Shown in pieces: positions 1 to 7,633 of a stretch of 64,000 nucleotides of DNA. The notes below the pieces were generated by a model. That model did not search any database. It saw only the letters and a program-made list of their open reading frames with translations, and was not told the origin of the DNA. The first letter of the stretch is position 1. Every line of letters begins with the position of its first letter. The stretch lies in assembly GCA_025965695.1 (NCBI GenBank), contig JAOPWM010000290.1, positions 1 through 64,000 on the forward strand. Direction: 5' to 3'. The translations under genes were made by a program, and so were the position numbers. The DNA comes from Blastococcus sp. Its GTDB lineage: Bacteria > Actinomycetota > Actinomycetes > Mycobacteriales > Geodermatophilaceae.

Positions 1-1
1 G

Positions 2-961
2 CGTGACGAGGCCGATCGGCTGCTCACCGTCCCCGGTTCGCTCGGGATTCTGGACCGGGCCGTCGACCGCGCCGTCGCGCTGGGCCGCGGCGCGGCCACA
101 GGCGGGACGCTGGTCCTTGCTGCCGCGGACCATCCCGTGGCGGCGCACGGGGTCTCTCCCTACGACCCGTCCGTCACCCGGGACGTGCTGCGTGCGGCGG
201 TCGCGGGGACGTCGCTCGGTGCCACCGCCGCACGGACGGTCGGGCTGGAGCGGCGAATCGTCGATGCCGGCGTGACCGGGGGACCGCACCCTGGTGTCTC
301 AGCCCTGGGACCGTCGGGACTCCGTGGGGACCTGGTGAACACGCCGGCGATGACGGTCGCCGATACCCAGAGCCTGGTGGAAGCCGGGCGCCGACTGGGA
401 CGGGAAGTCGGCACGGCCGGCATCGTCGCCCTCGGGGAGATCGGCGTCGCCAACACCGCGGTGGCGGCCGCCCTCGCCTGTGGGCTGCTCGGCGCCGACC
501 CCGCCACGGTGACCGGCCTCGGATCCGGCGCGGACGCGGCCATGCTCGACCGCAAGCGCGACGCCGTCGCCGCCGCGGTGGGCCGGGCACGACGGGCTCA
601 TCCGGCGCTGGGCGATGATCCGTTGACGGCTCTGGCCGAACTGGGGGGTCCCGAACTGGCCGTGCTAGCCGGGGTGGCCCTGGGGGCGGCGCAGGTGGGC
701 GCGGTCGTCGTCGTCGACGGCTTTGCTGTCTCGCTCGCGGCGCTGGTGGCGGTGCAGCTCGAACCCGCCGTCCAGGCCTGCCTGGTTGCCGGGCAGCGCA
801 GCCGCGAACGGGGGCATGCCCTCGTCCTCGAGCAGCTGGGGTGCGAGCCGTTGCTGGACCTGCGGATGCGGGCCGGTGAAGGGGTCGGCGCTGCTCTCGC
901 CACCGGCCTGCTTCTCGATGGGCTTGCGCTGCGGCGCGGGACGGCGCGGGTCGACTACTGA
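2..961 (+). CDS. cobT: Nicotinate-nucleotide--dimethylbenzimidazole phosphoribosyltransferase (CobT), 5' end outside the window
   Basis: CobT transfers phosphoribose from nicotinate mononucleotide to dimethylbenzimidazole to make alpha-ribazole phosphate for the lower ligand of cobalamin. The frame is open from base 2, so the true start lies upstream. The family's PGSLG motif is present as LTVPGSLGILD near the window edge. Further matches are GEIGVANTAVAAAL, GLGSGADAAMLDRK, the LGGPELAVLAGVALGAAQ stretch, and the C-terminal MRAGEGVGAALA, whose Glu corresponds to the family's catalytic base. About 320 residues are visible; standalone family members are near 350, so only the N-terminus is missing. 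It could be the C-terminal half of a CobU-CobT fusion, which cannot be judged here. No cobalamin riboswitch is visible in the window. Confidence 0.88.
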   Translation, partial: RDEADRLLTVPGSLGILDRAVDRAVALGRGAATGGTLVLAAADHPVAAHGVSPYDPSVTRDVLRAAVAGTSLGATAARTVGLERRIVDAGVTGGPHPGVSALGPSGLRGDLVNTPAMTVADTQSLVEAGRRLGREVGTAGIVALGEIGVANTAVAAALACGLLGADPATVTGLGSGADAAMLDRKRDAVAAAVGRARRAHPALGDDPLTALAELGGPELAVLAGVALGAAQVGAVVVVDGFAVSLAALVAVQLEPAVQACLVAGQRSRERGHALVLEQLGCEPLLDLRMRAGEGVGAALATGLLLDGLALRRGTARVDY

Positions 962-1232
962 TCGGGCCGGTCAGTCCGGCCAGATTCCGGCGAAGTGGTG
1001 CACCGGCCCGTGCCCCGAGCCGATGCCGAGTCCACCGCCGGCCTCCAGTGCCCGATGCGGGTAGTCGCGGGCGATCCACGCCGGCGGTGGCGTCCGCATC
1101 GGAGCCTCCGAGCACGACCAGGGCGACGGCCAGCTGAGGATTCGGTGGCGCACCAGTCCTGAAGGCTCGCCGCAGGCTTTCACCTACAGCCTCTGAAGCG
1201 GGCCACGCCCAGGCCTGGCACCCTGTCCCCCC

Positions 1233-1376
1233 GTGACCCTGGCCCAGCTGGTCCTGGACTACCTCCGCGTGCTCGCGTGGGAAAGGCCCCGCTGGACCCG
1301 GGAAAGAGTCATGCGGGGCCCTTCTGGTGCGGGCACCATGCCACTGGACACGGCCGCGCGCGCCAACGCCGTTTGA
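1233..1376 (+). CDS. Possible 47-residue protein or gene remnant
   Basis: A GTG-started frame encodes VTLAQLVLDYLRVLAWERPR followed by a short Arg- and Ala-rich tail ending at TGA. The first 17 residues look like the N-terminus of a small actinobacterial membrane protein, but the expected hydrophobic helix after LAW is missing, so the copy looks truncated. A GC-rich hairpin at 1285-1320 lies inside the frame, which argues against an intact gene. No function can be offered. Confidence 0.2.
   Translation: MTLAQLVLDYLRVLAWERPRWTRERVMRGPSGAGTMPLDTAARANAV
1285..1320 (+). terminator. Candidate hairpin downstream of cobT
   Basis: GGCCCCGC at 1285-1292 pairs perfectly with GCGGGGCC at 1313-1320 across a 20-base loop, followed by CTTCT. 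There is no T-run, as is common for actinobacterial hairpin terminators. It lies 320 bases after the cobT stop, so it may instead belong to a transcript from the intervening region. Confidence 0.35.
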
Positions 1377-1492
1377 CGGCACGCGAAACGCCCCGGCGGC
1401 GATGCCATCCGTGCCCACCTGACCAGCGACTAGGCGTGTGTGTGGTGGGTAGAGGACCGGGCACGCTCGCGACCGTCTGCGTGGAGGTGGCG

Positions 1493-3526
1493 ATGACTGC
1501 GCACGACGAGCCGGACACCGCCTTGCTCGCAGTCGTCGGGATGCACCCTGCCCACGGCGGCGTGGTGTTCCGGCCGGTCGTCGACGGCGCAGTGAACGAC
1601 TTCGTCGTCGAGCGGATCACCGGCGCGGCCGTCCGACTGCTCGGACCGGAACTGGCGCCGGGGACGCGGGTCAGCCAGGTCGCCGAGCGTCTCGGGGGAG
1701 ATCTCGTCGGGGAGCTCACGCGGCTGGTGGCCGAGGGTGGGTGGTCGCGGATCGGCCTACCGGCTGAAACTGACGGGCAGGACCGGCTTGCCGTGGACGT
1801 CGTAGCTGCGGGAGACCGCGTGGGGGGACTGCTGGCTACCGGAGCCGGAGCACCGGCGGTGCAGGAACCACACTTCCGCGCCCTGGTGGAGTCCGCAGTG
1901 GACGTCATCCAAGTGCTCGAGGCCTCCGGGGTCACCCGCTACATCAGTCCCGGCGCTTCCGCCGTCCTCGGCTGCTCGCCGGAGGAGCTGGTCGGCCGGC
2001 ACTTCCGGACGATGGTTGACCCCCGGGACCTCGCTATGGTCGAGGAGGCCTTCGCCGAGGTCCTGGCGGCGCCCCCGGGAACGGCCATCGAGGCGGAGTA
2101 TCGGGTGCAGAGGCCGGACGACCAGTCCCGCTGGGTGCACGCCGTCGGCTCCAACCACCTGGCGACCCCGGCTGTGCACGCCATCGTGGTCCACTGGCGC
2201 GATGTCACGGTGCCGATGGAGCTGCGTGCCCGGCTGGAGTACGCGGCCACCCACGACACGCTCACGGGGCTGGCCAGCCGGTCTCTGTTCATCGACCACC
2301 TCGAGCTGGCGTTGGCCGCCGCCGCCCGGCACCCCGACTCCCGGGTCGCGGTGCTCTTCTGCGACCTCGACCACTTCAAGCTGATCAACGACAGCCTGGG
2401 CCACGCGGCCGGCGACGCCCTGCTGCGCGAGGTCGGCCAGCGACTTCGGGCGGCGGTGCGTCCAGGCGACACGGTGGCGCGGTTCGGCGGTGACGAGTTC
2501 GCCGTCCTCTGCCCCGAACTCACCGACGAGGACCAGGCCGGGCAGCTGGCCGAGCGGGTGGTGTCCGCGGTCGCCGGCCCTTACCGGCTCGGGGAGGGGT
2601 CGAAGGAGTTCCTGGTCAGCACCTCCGTGGGCGTGGCCCTCTCGGAGCGCCCTCCGCAGGGCGCCGAGCAGGCGATGCGTGAGGCCGACACGGCGCTGTA
2701 CGAGGCGAAGCGTCGCGGTCGCGGCCAGCTCCAGCACTACTCCGGCAAGCTGAGCGAGCGCGTCGACCACCGCGTCCGCCTGGAGGCCGACCTCCGCGAG
2801 GCCCTGGTGGATGGGCAGCTCCTCCTCCTCTACCAGCCGAAGCTGCAACTGAAGGAGAACCGGGTCTTCTCCGCCGAGGCGCTGCTGCGCTGGGACCACC
2901 CCGAGAGAGGGCTGCTCCTTCCGGCGGAGTTCCTCCCGACGGCCGAGGAGACCGGACTGCTGCACTCGATCGGGGTCTGGGTGCTCCGGGCGGCGGCCGA
3001 ACAGATCGCGGCCTGGGCGCGCAGCGGGTTCGGTCTCGGCGTACAGATCAACTTCTCCGACCGCGAGTTGACCGACCGGGGCATGCTGGAGCTCATCGAG
3101 ACGACGGTCGCCGAGACGGGGATCGACCCGAGCAAGCTCGAGATCGAGATCACCGAGCGGGCGGCCGCCGCCGACCTGGCCCGCACGATCGAGGTGGTGC
3201 GGGCCATCCGGGCACACGGCACACACGTGTCGCTGGACGACTTCGGCACCGGGTTCTGCTCGCTGACCTGGCTGCAGCAGATCCCGGTGGACGTCGTGAA
3301 GCTGGACCAGACCTTCACCACGCGCCTGGGCGAGCATCCCGCCAGCACCGCCATCATCCAGTCGGTGCTCCGGCTGTGCTCCGCGCTCGGCCTGGGCACG
3401 GTCGCCGAGGGTGTAGAAACCGCTGAGCAGCTGGCTCAGCTCCGCGACCTCGGCTGTGACGCCGCTCAAGGCTTCTACATCGGGAGGCCGGTGGCCGCCC
3501 CCGAGCTGGAGGCCGCGCTGCGCTGA
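1493..3526 (+). CDS. PAS-GGDEF-EAL bifunctional cyclic-di-GMP enzyme
   Basis: This 677-residue protein should make and break the second messenger cyclic di-GMP. Residues 1-125 are an unrecognised sensory-like region. A PAS domain spans about 127-240. The diguanylate cyclase domain (about 250-405) has an intact RFGGDEF active site with a product-inhibition I-site, RPGD, five residues upstream. The EAL phosphodiesterase domain (about 425-677) keeps EALLRW, the Asn of INFSDREL, LEIEITE, LDDFGTG, VVKLDQ, AEGVET and QGF, so both domains look catalytically competent. ATG 1493 is chosen over an upstream in-frame start at 1277 because GGAGGTGG lies directly before it. No membrane helix is evident, so it is probably cytoplasmic. 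The gene stands alone with terminator-like hairpins on both sides. A plausible target of its product is the MshEN-containing glycosyltransferase at 22840-24792. Confidence 0.93.
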   Translation: MTAHDEPDTALLAVVGMHPAHGGVVFRPVVDGAVNDFVVERITGAAVRLLGPELAPGTRVSQVAERLGGDLVGELTRLVAEGGWSRIGLPAETDGQDRLAVDVVAAGDRVGGLLATGAGAPAVQEPHFRALVESAVDVIQVLEASGVTRYISPGASAVLGCSPEELVGRHFRTMVDPRDLAMVEEAFAEVLAAPPGTAIEAEYRVQRPDDQSRWVHAVGSNHLATPAVHAIVVHWRDVTVPMELRARLEYAATHDTLTGLASRSLFIDHLELALAAAARHPDSRVAVLFCDLDHFKLINDSLGHAAGDALLREVGQRLRAAVRPGDTVARFGGDEFAVLCPELTDEDQAGQLAERVVSAVAGPYRLGEGSKEFLVSTSVGVALSERPPQGAEQAMREADTALYEAKRRGRGQLQHYSGKLSERVDHRVRLEADLREALVDGQLLLLYQPKLQLKENRVFSAEALLRWDHPERGLLLPAEFLPTAEETGLLHSIGVWVLRAAAEQIAAWARSGFGLGVQINFSDRELTDRGMLELIETTVAETGIDPSKLEIEITERAAAADLARTIEVVRAIRAHGTHVSLDDFGTGFCSLTWLQQIPVDVVKLDQTFTTRLGEHPASTAIIQSVLRLCSALGLGTVAEGVETAEQLAQLRDLGCDAAQGFYIGRPVAAPELEAALR

Positions 3527-3564
3527 CCCCGCCCCGTGGGCACGCGGGTGGCGGTCGACGACGT

Positions 3565-3590
3565 CCGTGAGTGGCGGTCGGCACTCACGG
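3565..3590. terminator. Bidirectional terminator hairpin
   Basis: CCGTGAGTG at 3565-3573 pairs perfectly with CACTCACGG at 3582-3590 over an 8-base loop, followed on the plus strand by G-rich then T-rich sequence (TGTGTTT). It sits between the convergent c-di-GMP enzyme and aldo/keto reductase genes, the expected place for a shared terminator. Confidence 0.65.
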
Positions 3591-3632
3591 GGGCCTGTGT
3601 TTGCGCGGAATCGCGCTACGCACGAGCTCCGT

Positions 3633-4526
3633 TCAGAGGTCGGCGTCGGGCTGCACGACGCCGCCGATGCGGTCGAGCTCCCCGAGCTCGACCGGTCCGA
3701 GCACCCGCGCTCCGGCTTCCAGGTTCTGTTCCAGGTGGGCGATCGTCCTCGTGCTGGGGATGGGCAGGATGTTGGGCGAGCGGGCGAGCAGCCAGGTCAG
3801 CGCCACCTCCGACTCCGTCGTCTCCAGGGCGGCAGCCACCCTCGCCAGACCCGGCGCGGAGATCGGCGGGAATCCGCCGAGCGGGGAGCACGCCACGAAG
3901 GGGATGCCCAGGCGGGCGAGCGCGTCGACCAGCGGGTCGTCGTGCCGGTGTGCGACGTCGTAGTGGTTCTGCACGCACACGATCCTCGCGATCGCCTCTG
4001 CGTCGGCGAATCCTTGCGTCGTCACGTTGCTGACGCCCAGGTGGCGGATCAGCCCCTGCTGCTGCAGCTCGGCCAGGGTCTCCATCGGCTCGGCCGGCGA
4101 CAGCTCGACCGGTTCGGGAAAGCCGGGCATGCGCAGGTGCACGACATCCAGCACGTCGGCGCCGAGGTGGTCGAGGTGGTCCTGGACAGCGCGGTGCAGC
4201 TCGTCGGGGGAGAGCGCCTGCACCCATCGGCCCTCGGACGTCCATCGGGCTCCGACGCTCGTGGTGACGGTCAGTTCGACCGGATAGGGATGCAGTGCCT
4301 TCCGGATCAGGTCGGTCACCTTGTGTGGGCCCTCGTAGTCGCCGGTGTCGACGTGGTCGACGCCCAGGTCCACGGCACGGCGGAGGACGGCGATAGCGGT
4401 CTTGTGGTCCGGCGGCGGCCGCCCCGCGGCGTCCGGTCCGGTCAATCGCATCGTGCCGTAGCCGAGGCGATTGGTCAGTCGGTCGCCCAGCGCGTACTGG
4501 CCGGATCTCTCCGCGGTGATCGTCAT
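3633..4526 (-). CDS. YdbC-like aldo/keto reductase family protein with altered active-site residues
   Basis: A 297-residue aldo/keto reductase barrel close in pattern to E. coli YdbC: LGYGTMRLTG, DLIRKALHPYP, GLIRHLGVSNVT, VCVQNHYDVAHR and NILPIPSTRT all match that subfamily. The catalytic area deviates. Where the family has D-T-x-x-(F)-Y-G, this protein reads DTGDYEGP, so Glu65 takes the Tyr position and Tyr64 is shifted by one. Where the family has VTK before VGAR it has TTS, so the catalytic Lys position is Ser90. Either the enzyme is inactive as a reductase or its chemistry has changed. ATG 4526 is chosen as the start of family similarity; the frame stays open upstream but without recognisable sequence. 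It converges on the c-di-GMP enzyme gene. Confidence 0.88.
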   Translation of the reverse strand: MTITAERSGQYALGDRLTNRLGYGTMRLTGPDAAGRPPPDHKTAIAVLRRAVDLGVDHVDTGDYEGPHKVTDLIRKALHPYPVELTVTTSVGARWTSEGRWVQALSPDELHRAVQDHLDHLGADVLDVVHLRMPGFPEPVELSPAEPMETLAELQQQGLIRHLGVSNVTTQGFADAEAIARIVCVQNHYDVAHRHDDPLVDALARLGIPFVACSPLGGFPPISAPGLARVAAALETTESEVALTWLLARSPNILPIPSTRTIAHLEQNLEAGARVLGPVELGELDRIGGVVQPDADL

Positions 4527-4882
4527 GGCCCGGCTCCTACCCGCCAGGCGCCCGCGACGCGCACGGACTGAGGGAGGGACGGGCACGACCTGCGGCGTCC
4601 CGACGGCGTCCGCAGGCCACCGGCCGCCCGCTGAGCGCGCTGATCCGCACCACGATCGGGCCGTTGCCGACGCTGCTCGCCGCGTACGCCGTTCCGCATG
4701 CAGTGTCCTGCCCGCGGGCCGCGTCGCCCCGGGTCCGCAGGAGTAGCCGCAGGTCGAGCGCTCGTCGGCGGGCAGGCTGACCCGCACCGGGCCGCCCGTG
4801 AGGGGAGCTCGTGCGGCTCGCTTCCGCAGGGGATCGCGACCGGCGGCGCACCTCGGGCCGCATGTCGACGTAGCGTCGACCC
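4527..4882. other. Intergenic region with coding-like debris
   Basis: This is 356 bases between divergent genes. No intact gene was found. On the minus strand two frames carry short protein-like stretches that could be joined by a frameshift: one contains VRVSLPADERSTCGYSCGPG, the other YAASSVGNGPIVVRISALSG. Together they look like a decayed small secreted-type protein that I cannot identify. A plus-strand promoter lies at the right end. Confidence 0.35.
4871..4876 (+). promoter_or_regulatory. Probable -10 element of a leaderless transcript
   Basis: TAGCGT (TANNNT consensus) ends six bases before GTG 4883, the spacing expected when transcription starts at the first base of the start codon. 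It lies inside a partial palindrome, GTCGACGTAGCGTCGAC. No good -35 is seen, which is common in actinobacteria. It supports GTG 4883 over ATG 4886. Confidence 0.45.
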
Positions 4883-5257
4883 GTGATGATCGGGCTGGTC
4901 GAGTTCGTGCTCGTGGCACTGCTGCTCGGGCTGTTCGTCCTGGCCGGATGGGCGATCTGGACGGCGCTGCGCGGGGCGTCCGGGGGGTCTGGCGCGCTGC
5001 CGGCACGGGAGCGTGCGGAGCTGGCCGCGGCGATCGCGCAGGCCCGCTGGGCGCCCGCGCACGACGAGGTCGACGGCAGCACCCGGGTGCTGGTGCGGCG
5101 GGCCTACAGCGGTCTCGATGGCCGGCCGGTCGTGCTCGAGGAGCGGGTGCTGGAGACGTTCCCGGCACAGGACCCCGCGTGGGAAGCCCGGTTCACCGAG
5201 GCCATGTCGAAGGCCCGCTTCCGCTGCAGCTACCTCAACACCGAGGAGGGCCCGTAG
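4883..5257 (+). CDS. Small single-pass membrane protein, unknown function
   Basis: This 124-residue protein starts MMIGLVEFVLVALLLGLFVL, one hydrophobic helix covering about residues 3-28. A Gly/Ser-rich linker and a soluble C-terminal domain of about 85 residues follow (ELAAAIAQARWAPAHDEVDG, then VLVRRAYSGLDGRPVVLEER). The C-terminal part is probably cytoplasmic, with mixed beta and alpha character. The family was not recognised. A small SRPBCC gene follows 31 bases downstream on the same strand, so the two may be co-transcribed. Confidence 0.72.
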   Translation: MMIGLVEFVLVALLLGLFVLAGWAIWTALRGASGGSGALPARERAELAAAIAQARWAPAHDEVDGSTRVLVRRAYSGLDGRPVVLEERVLETFPAQDPAWEARFTEAMSKARFRCSYLNTEEGP

Positions 5258-5288
5258 TCGCCGGGTCGGCCCGCGGCAGAATGCGGGC

Positions 5289-5735
5289 ATGAGTCAGGTC
5301 GTCACCACTGCCGAAGGAATCGTCCGAGCGCCTGCGGAGCAGGTGCTCGCCGCCCTCTCCGACTACGAGGGCACGCGTCCGCGGCTCCTGCCCGAGCAGT
5401 TCAGCGACTACCGCGTCGAGTCCGGTGGCCACGGCGCCGGGACCCGCGTGCACTGGCGGTTCGCCGCGACATCCAAGCGTGTCCGCGACCAGTTGGTGTC
5501 GGTGACCCAGCCGAGCGGGGACACCCTCCAGGAGTCGGACGCCAACTCGTCGATGGTCACGACCTGGACGATCTCCCCGGCCGATGCCGAGGTGAGCACG
5601 GTGCGGGTGCGCACCACCTGGAACGGCGCTGACGGGATCGGGGGCTTCTTCGAGCGCACCTTCGCGCCGAAGGGGATGCGCCGGGTGTACGACGAGATCC
5701 TCAGCCGGCTCGATCGCGAACTCGCCGCCGGCTGA
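5289..5735 (+). CDS. SRPBCC (START-like) family protein
   Basis: This 148-residue protein has the polyketide cyclase/dehydrase-type helix-grip pattern. It has an N-terminal TAEGIVRAPAEQVLAALSDY strand-helix, a central GTRVHWRF strand, VRVRTTWNGADGIGGFFE, and a long C-terminal helix GMRRVYDEILSRLDRELA. Such proteins bind hydrophobic ligands in an internal cavity; the ligand cannot be read from sequence. ATG 5289 is preceded by CAGAAT and six bases, which may be the -10 of a leaderless transcript. Confidence 0.8.
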   Translation: MSQVVTTAEGIVRAPAEQVLAALSDYEGTRPRLLPEQFSDYRVESGGHGAGTRVHWRFAATSKRVRDQLVSVTQPSGDTLQESDANSSMVTTWTISPADAEVSTVRVRTTWNGADGIGGFFERTFAPKGMRRVYDEILSRLDRELAAG

Positions 5736-5775
5736 GCGCCCGGCACGGTCGTCGATTCGCAGGGACCATGGACCG

Positions 5776-6666
5776 GTGACTGCCGCGCCCACCGCCGAAC
5801 CCCGAGCCGTGGACCCCTCCCTCGACGTGCTCGCCGACCTGGTGGCCGACGGCGACGTCGTCGTCCTCTCCGGGGCAGGGCTGTCCACCGACTCCGGCAT
5901 CCCGGACTACCGGGGCGCCACCGGCAGCCTGCGCCGGCACACACCGATGACCTACCAGACGTTCGCCCGCGACCCGCGCGGCCGGCACCGATACTGGGCG
6001 CGCAGCTACGTCGGGTGGCGGCAGATCCGCGGCGCTCGGCCGAACGACGGGCACCGGGCGGTGGGGGAGCTGCAGACCGCCGGACTGCTCGGCGGGGTCA
6101 TCACCCAGAACGTCGACGGACTGCACCAGGCCGGCGGGGCGAGCGAGGTCGTCGAGCTGCACGGCGGGCTGGACCGGACGGTCTGCCTCAACTGTGGGGA
6201 CGTCGCCGGGCGGGCCGAGCTCGACGAGCGCCTGCAGGCCGCCAACCCGACGTTCGGGCCGCGGGTCGACGAGGTGAATCCCGACGGCGACGCCGAACTG
6301 CCCGACGCACTGCTCGACGGGTTCGTCATGGTCGGCTGCCTGGCCTGTGGGGACGGGCCGCTGAAGCCCGATGTCGTCTTCTTCGGCGAGACCGTGCCCC
6401 GGGATCGCGTCGAGCACTGCTTCGGCCTGGTCGAGGAGGCGGGGAGCCTGCTCGTCCTCGGCTCGTCCCTGACCGTCATGAGCGGCTACCGATTCGTACT
6501 CCGCGCGGCCAAGCTCGACATCCCCGTCGCGATCGTGAACGTCGGGCCGACCCGCGGCGACGCGAAGGCCGACGTCCGTGTCGACGCTCCGCTGGGAGTC
6601 GTCCTGCCGGAGCTCGCCCGCCGGCTCGCCGCTGACGAGCTGACCGGGCGCCCGCGCCCCGCCTGA
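5776..6666 (+). CDS. Class II-type Sir2 NAD-dependent protein deacylase
   Basis: Sirtuins remove acyl groups from lysine using NAD+, releasing O-acyl-ADP-ribose. The 296-residue protein has the nucleotide-binding GAGLSTDSGIPDYRG at 33-47, TQNVDGLH at 110-117, the catalytic His129 in VVELHGG, zinc ligands C137/C140 and C188/C191, and GSSLTV near the C-terminus. The GIPDYRG form and long zinc-module insert suggest the class II (SIRT4-like) group. GTG 5776 precedes the conserved core by about 30 residues; no ATG fits better. The MSMEG_6728-like gene begins 17 bases downstream, suggesting an operon. The length and lack of extra domains make it a housekeeping-type sirtuin, not a defence NADase. 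Confidence 0.92.
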   Translation: MTAAPTAEPRAVDPSLDVLADLVADGDVVVLSGAGLSTDSGIPDYRGATGSLRRHTPMTYQTFARDPRGRHRYWARSYVGWRQIRGARPNDGHRAVGELQTAGLLGGVITQNVDGLHQAGGASEVVELHGGLDRTVCLNCGDVAGRAELDERLQAANPTFGPRVDEVNPDGDAELPDALLDGFVMVGCLACGDGPLKPDVVFFGETVPRDRVEHCFGLVEEAGSLLVLGSSLTVMSGYRFVLRAAKLDIPVAIVNVGPTRGDAKADVRVDAPLGVVLPELARRLAADELTGRPRPA

Positions 6667-6682
6667 CCCAGACTGGGCCGCG

Positions 6683-7633
6683 ATGCAGACGTTCCTCCCG
6701 GTAGCCGACTTCGCCGACAGCGCCCGGCTGCTGGATTCCCCGCGCCTGGGCAAGCAGCGGGTCGAGACGCTGCAGATCCTCCGGGCGATCGAGCTGCCCG
6801 ACTACGGCTGGGCGAACCACCCCGCCGTCCTCATGTGGCGCGGCCGCACGCCGGCGCTCGTGGCCTACGGACTGGCGATGGCGCGGGTCTGGCAGGAGCG
6901 GGGCTTCGCCGACAGCACCGAGAGCCAGATCGGGGAGTTCGCCCCCGAGGTCGTAGGCGTGCCCCAGCAGGAATTGGCCGCGGCCGGCCTGCTGCCGTCG
7001 TGGCTGGGGGACGACGACCTGCACCGCTCGCACCGGTCCAACCTGATCGCGAAGAACCCCGACTTCTACCGGCCGCGCTTCGCCGAGCGCTTCGGTGCGG
7101 AGCCGGCCGACCTGCCCTACGTCTGGCCCGCAGCCGACGACGTGCCGCTGGTGCCGGCGCCGGAGGGCGTACGGGTCTGGGTGGTGCGGCCCCGCGCGCA
7201 CGGTGAGCTGGGTGCCTGCCTCGCGGAGGGCGTGGTCGGTCTGGGCACCCAGTCGGGAATCGACGTCGATGCGACCGGGCTGTCGCCGGCCGAGCTGCGG
7301 GTGCTGGCCAAGGAGCTGTCGGGACGGCGCCCGGCCAAGGACCTCCGGCAGCTGTCCACCTTCGTCGACGACGTCTCGTCCGGTGACCGGGTGGCACTGC
7401 CGGTCGAGCGCGGCGCCGGCCTGCTGCTGGGCGAGGTTGTGGGCGACTACCTGTTCCGGGGGCGTGAGCTGCTGCCGCATCGCCGTCCGGCCCGCTGGGA
7501 CCGGGTCGTGCCGCGGTCGGCCGCGCTCCCGCCGGCCACGCTGCAGGACCCGAGAGCGCTCTTCCAGGTCACCCTCGACCCCACGGCGCTCGGTCAGGCG
7601 CCGGGCAGGGGCACGTTCTGCAACCGCACCTGA
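6683..7633 (+). CDS. MSMEG_6728-family domain fused to an EVE/PUA-like reader domain
   Basis: The protein has 316 residues. Residues 1-150 match the MSMEG_6728/pyrimidine-dimer DNA glycosylase-like family: MQTFLPVADFADSARLLD, RLGKQRVETLQILRA, GWANHPAVLMWRG, and LHRSHRSNLIAKNPDFYRP. Residues 163-316 (RVWVVRPRA, then GVVGLGTQSG, LRQLSTFVDDVSSGDRVALP, LLGEVVGDYLFR) resemble the N-terminal PUA/EVE-like domain of Mrr-type restriction proteins, a fold that often senses modified bases. The combination suggests recognition and processing of damaged or modified DNA; this is inferred from domain types. The last 40 bases overlap tail-to-tail with the PaaI-like gene on the other strand. Confidence 0.75.
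   Translation: MQTFLPVADFADSARLLDSPRLGKQRVETLQILRAIELPDYGWANHPAVLMWRGRTPALVAYGLAMARVWQERGFADSTESQIGEFAPEVVGVPQQELAAAGLLPSWLGDDDLHRSHRSNLIAKNPDFYRPRFAERFGAEPADLPYVWPAADDVPLVPAPEGVRVWVVRPRAHGELGACLAEGVVGLGTQSGIDVDATGLSPAELRVLAKELSGRRPAKDLRQLSTFVDDVSSGDRVALPVERGAGLLLGEVVGDYLFRGRELLPHRRPARWDRVVPRSAALPPATLQDPRALFQVTLDPTALGQAPGRGTFCNRT

Larger units (their letters stand above)
962..1492. other. Intergenic region without an intact gene
   Basis: This is 531 bases between cobT and the c-di-GMP enzyme. On the minus strand, 971-1183 reads as a 70-codon frame ending SGHGPVHHFAGIWPD. A neighbouring minus frame reads PQLAVALVVLGGSDADATAG, so it may be a frameshifted remnant of an unidentified gene. On the plus strand a 47-codon frame and a hairpin overlap (listed separately). 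No promoter could be assigned with confidence. Confidence 0.4.

Noticed and set aside
962-1492. Possible cobalamin riboswitch near cobT
   Set aside because: No B12-box-like sequence was found, and the region is downstream of cobT, not upstream.
1757-3469. 570-codon open frame on the minus strand
   Set aside because: It is the antisense of the PAS-GGDEF-EAL gene; its open length follows from high G/C, and it has no domain pattern.
5776-6666. Sir2 protein as an antiphage NADase (ThsA- or DSR-like)
   Set aside because: It is a single-domain class II deacylase with intact zinc ligands and no defence partner genes nearby.
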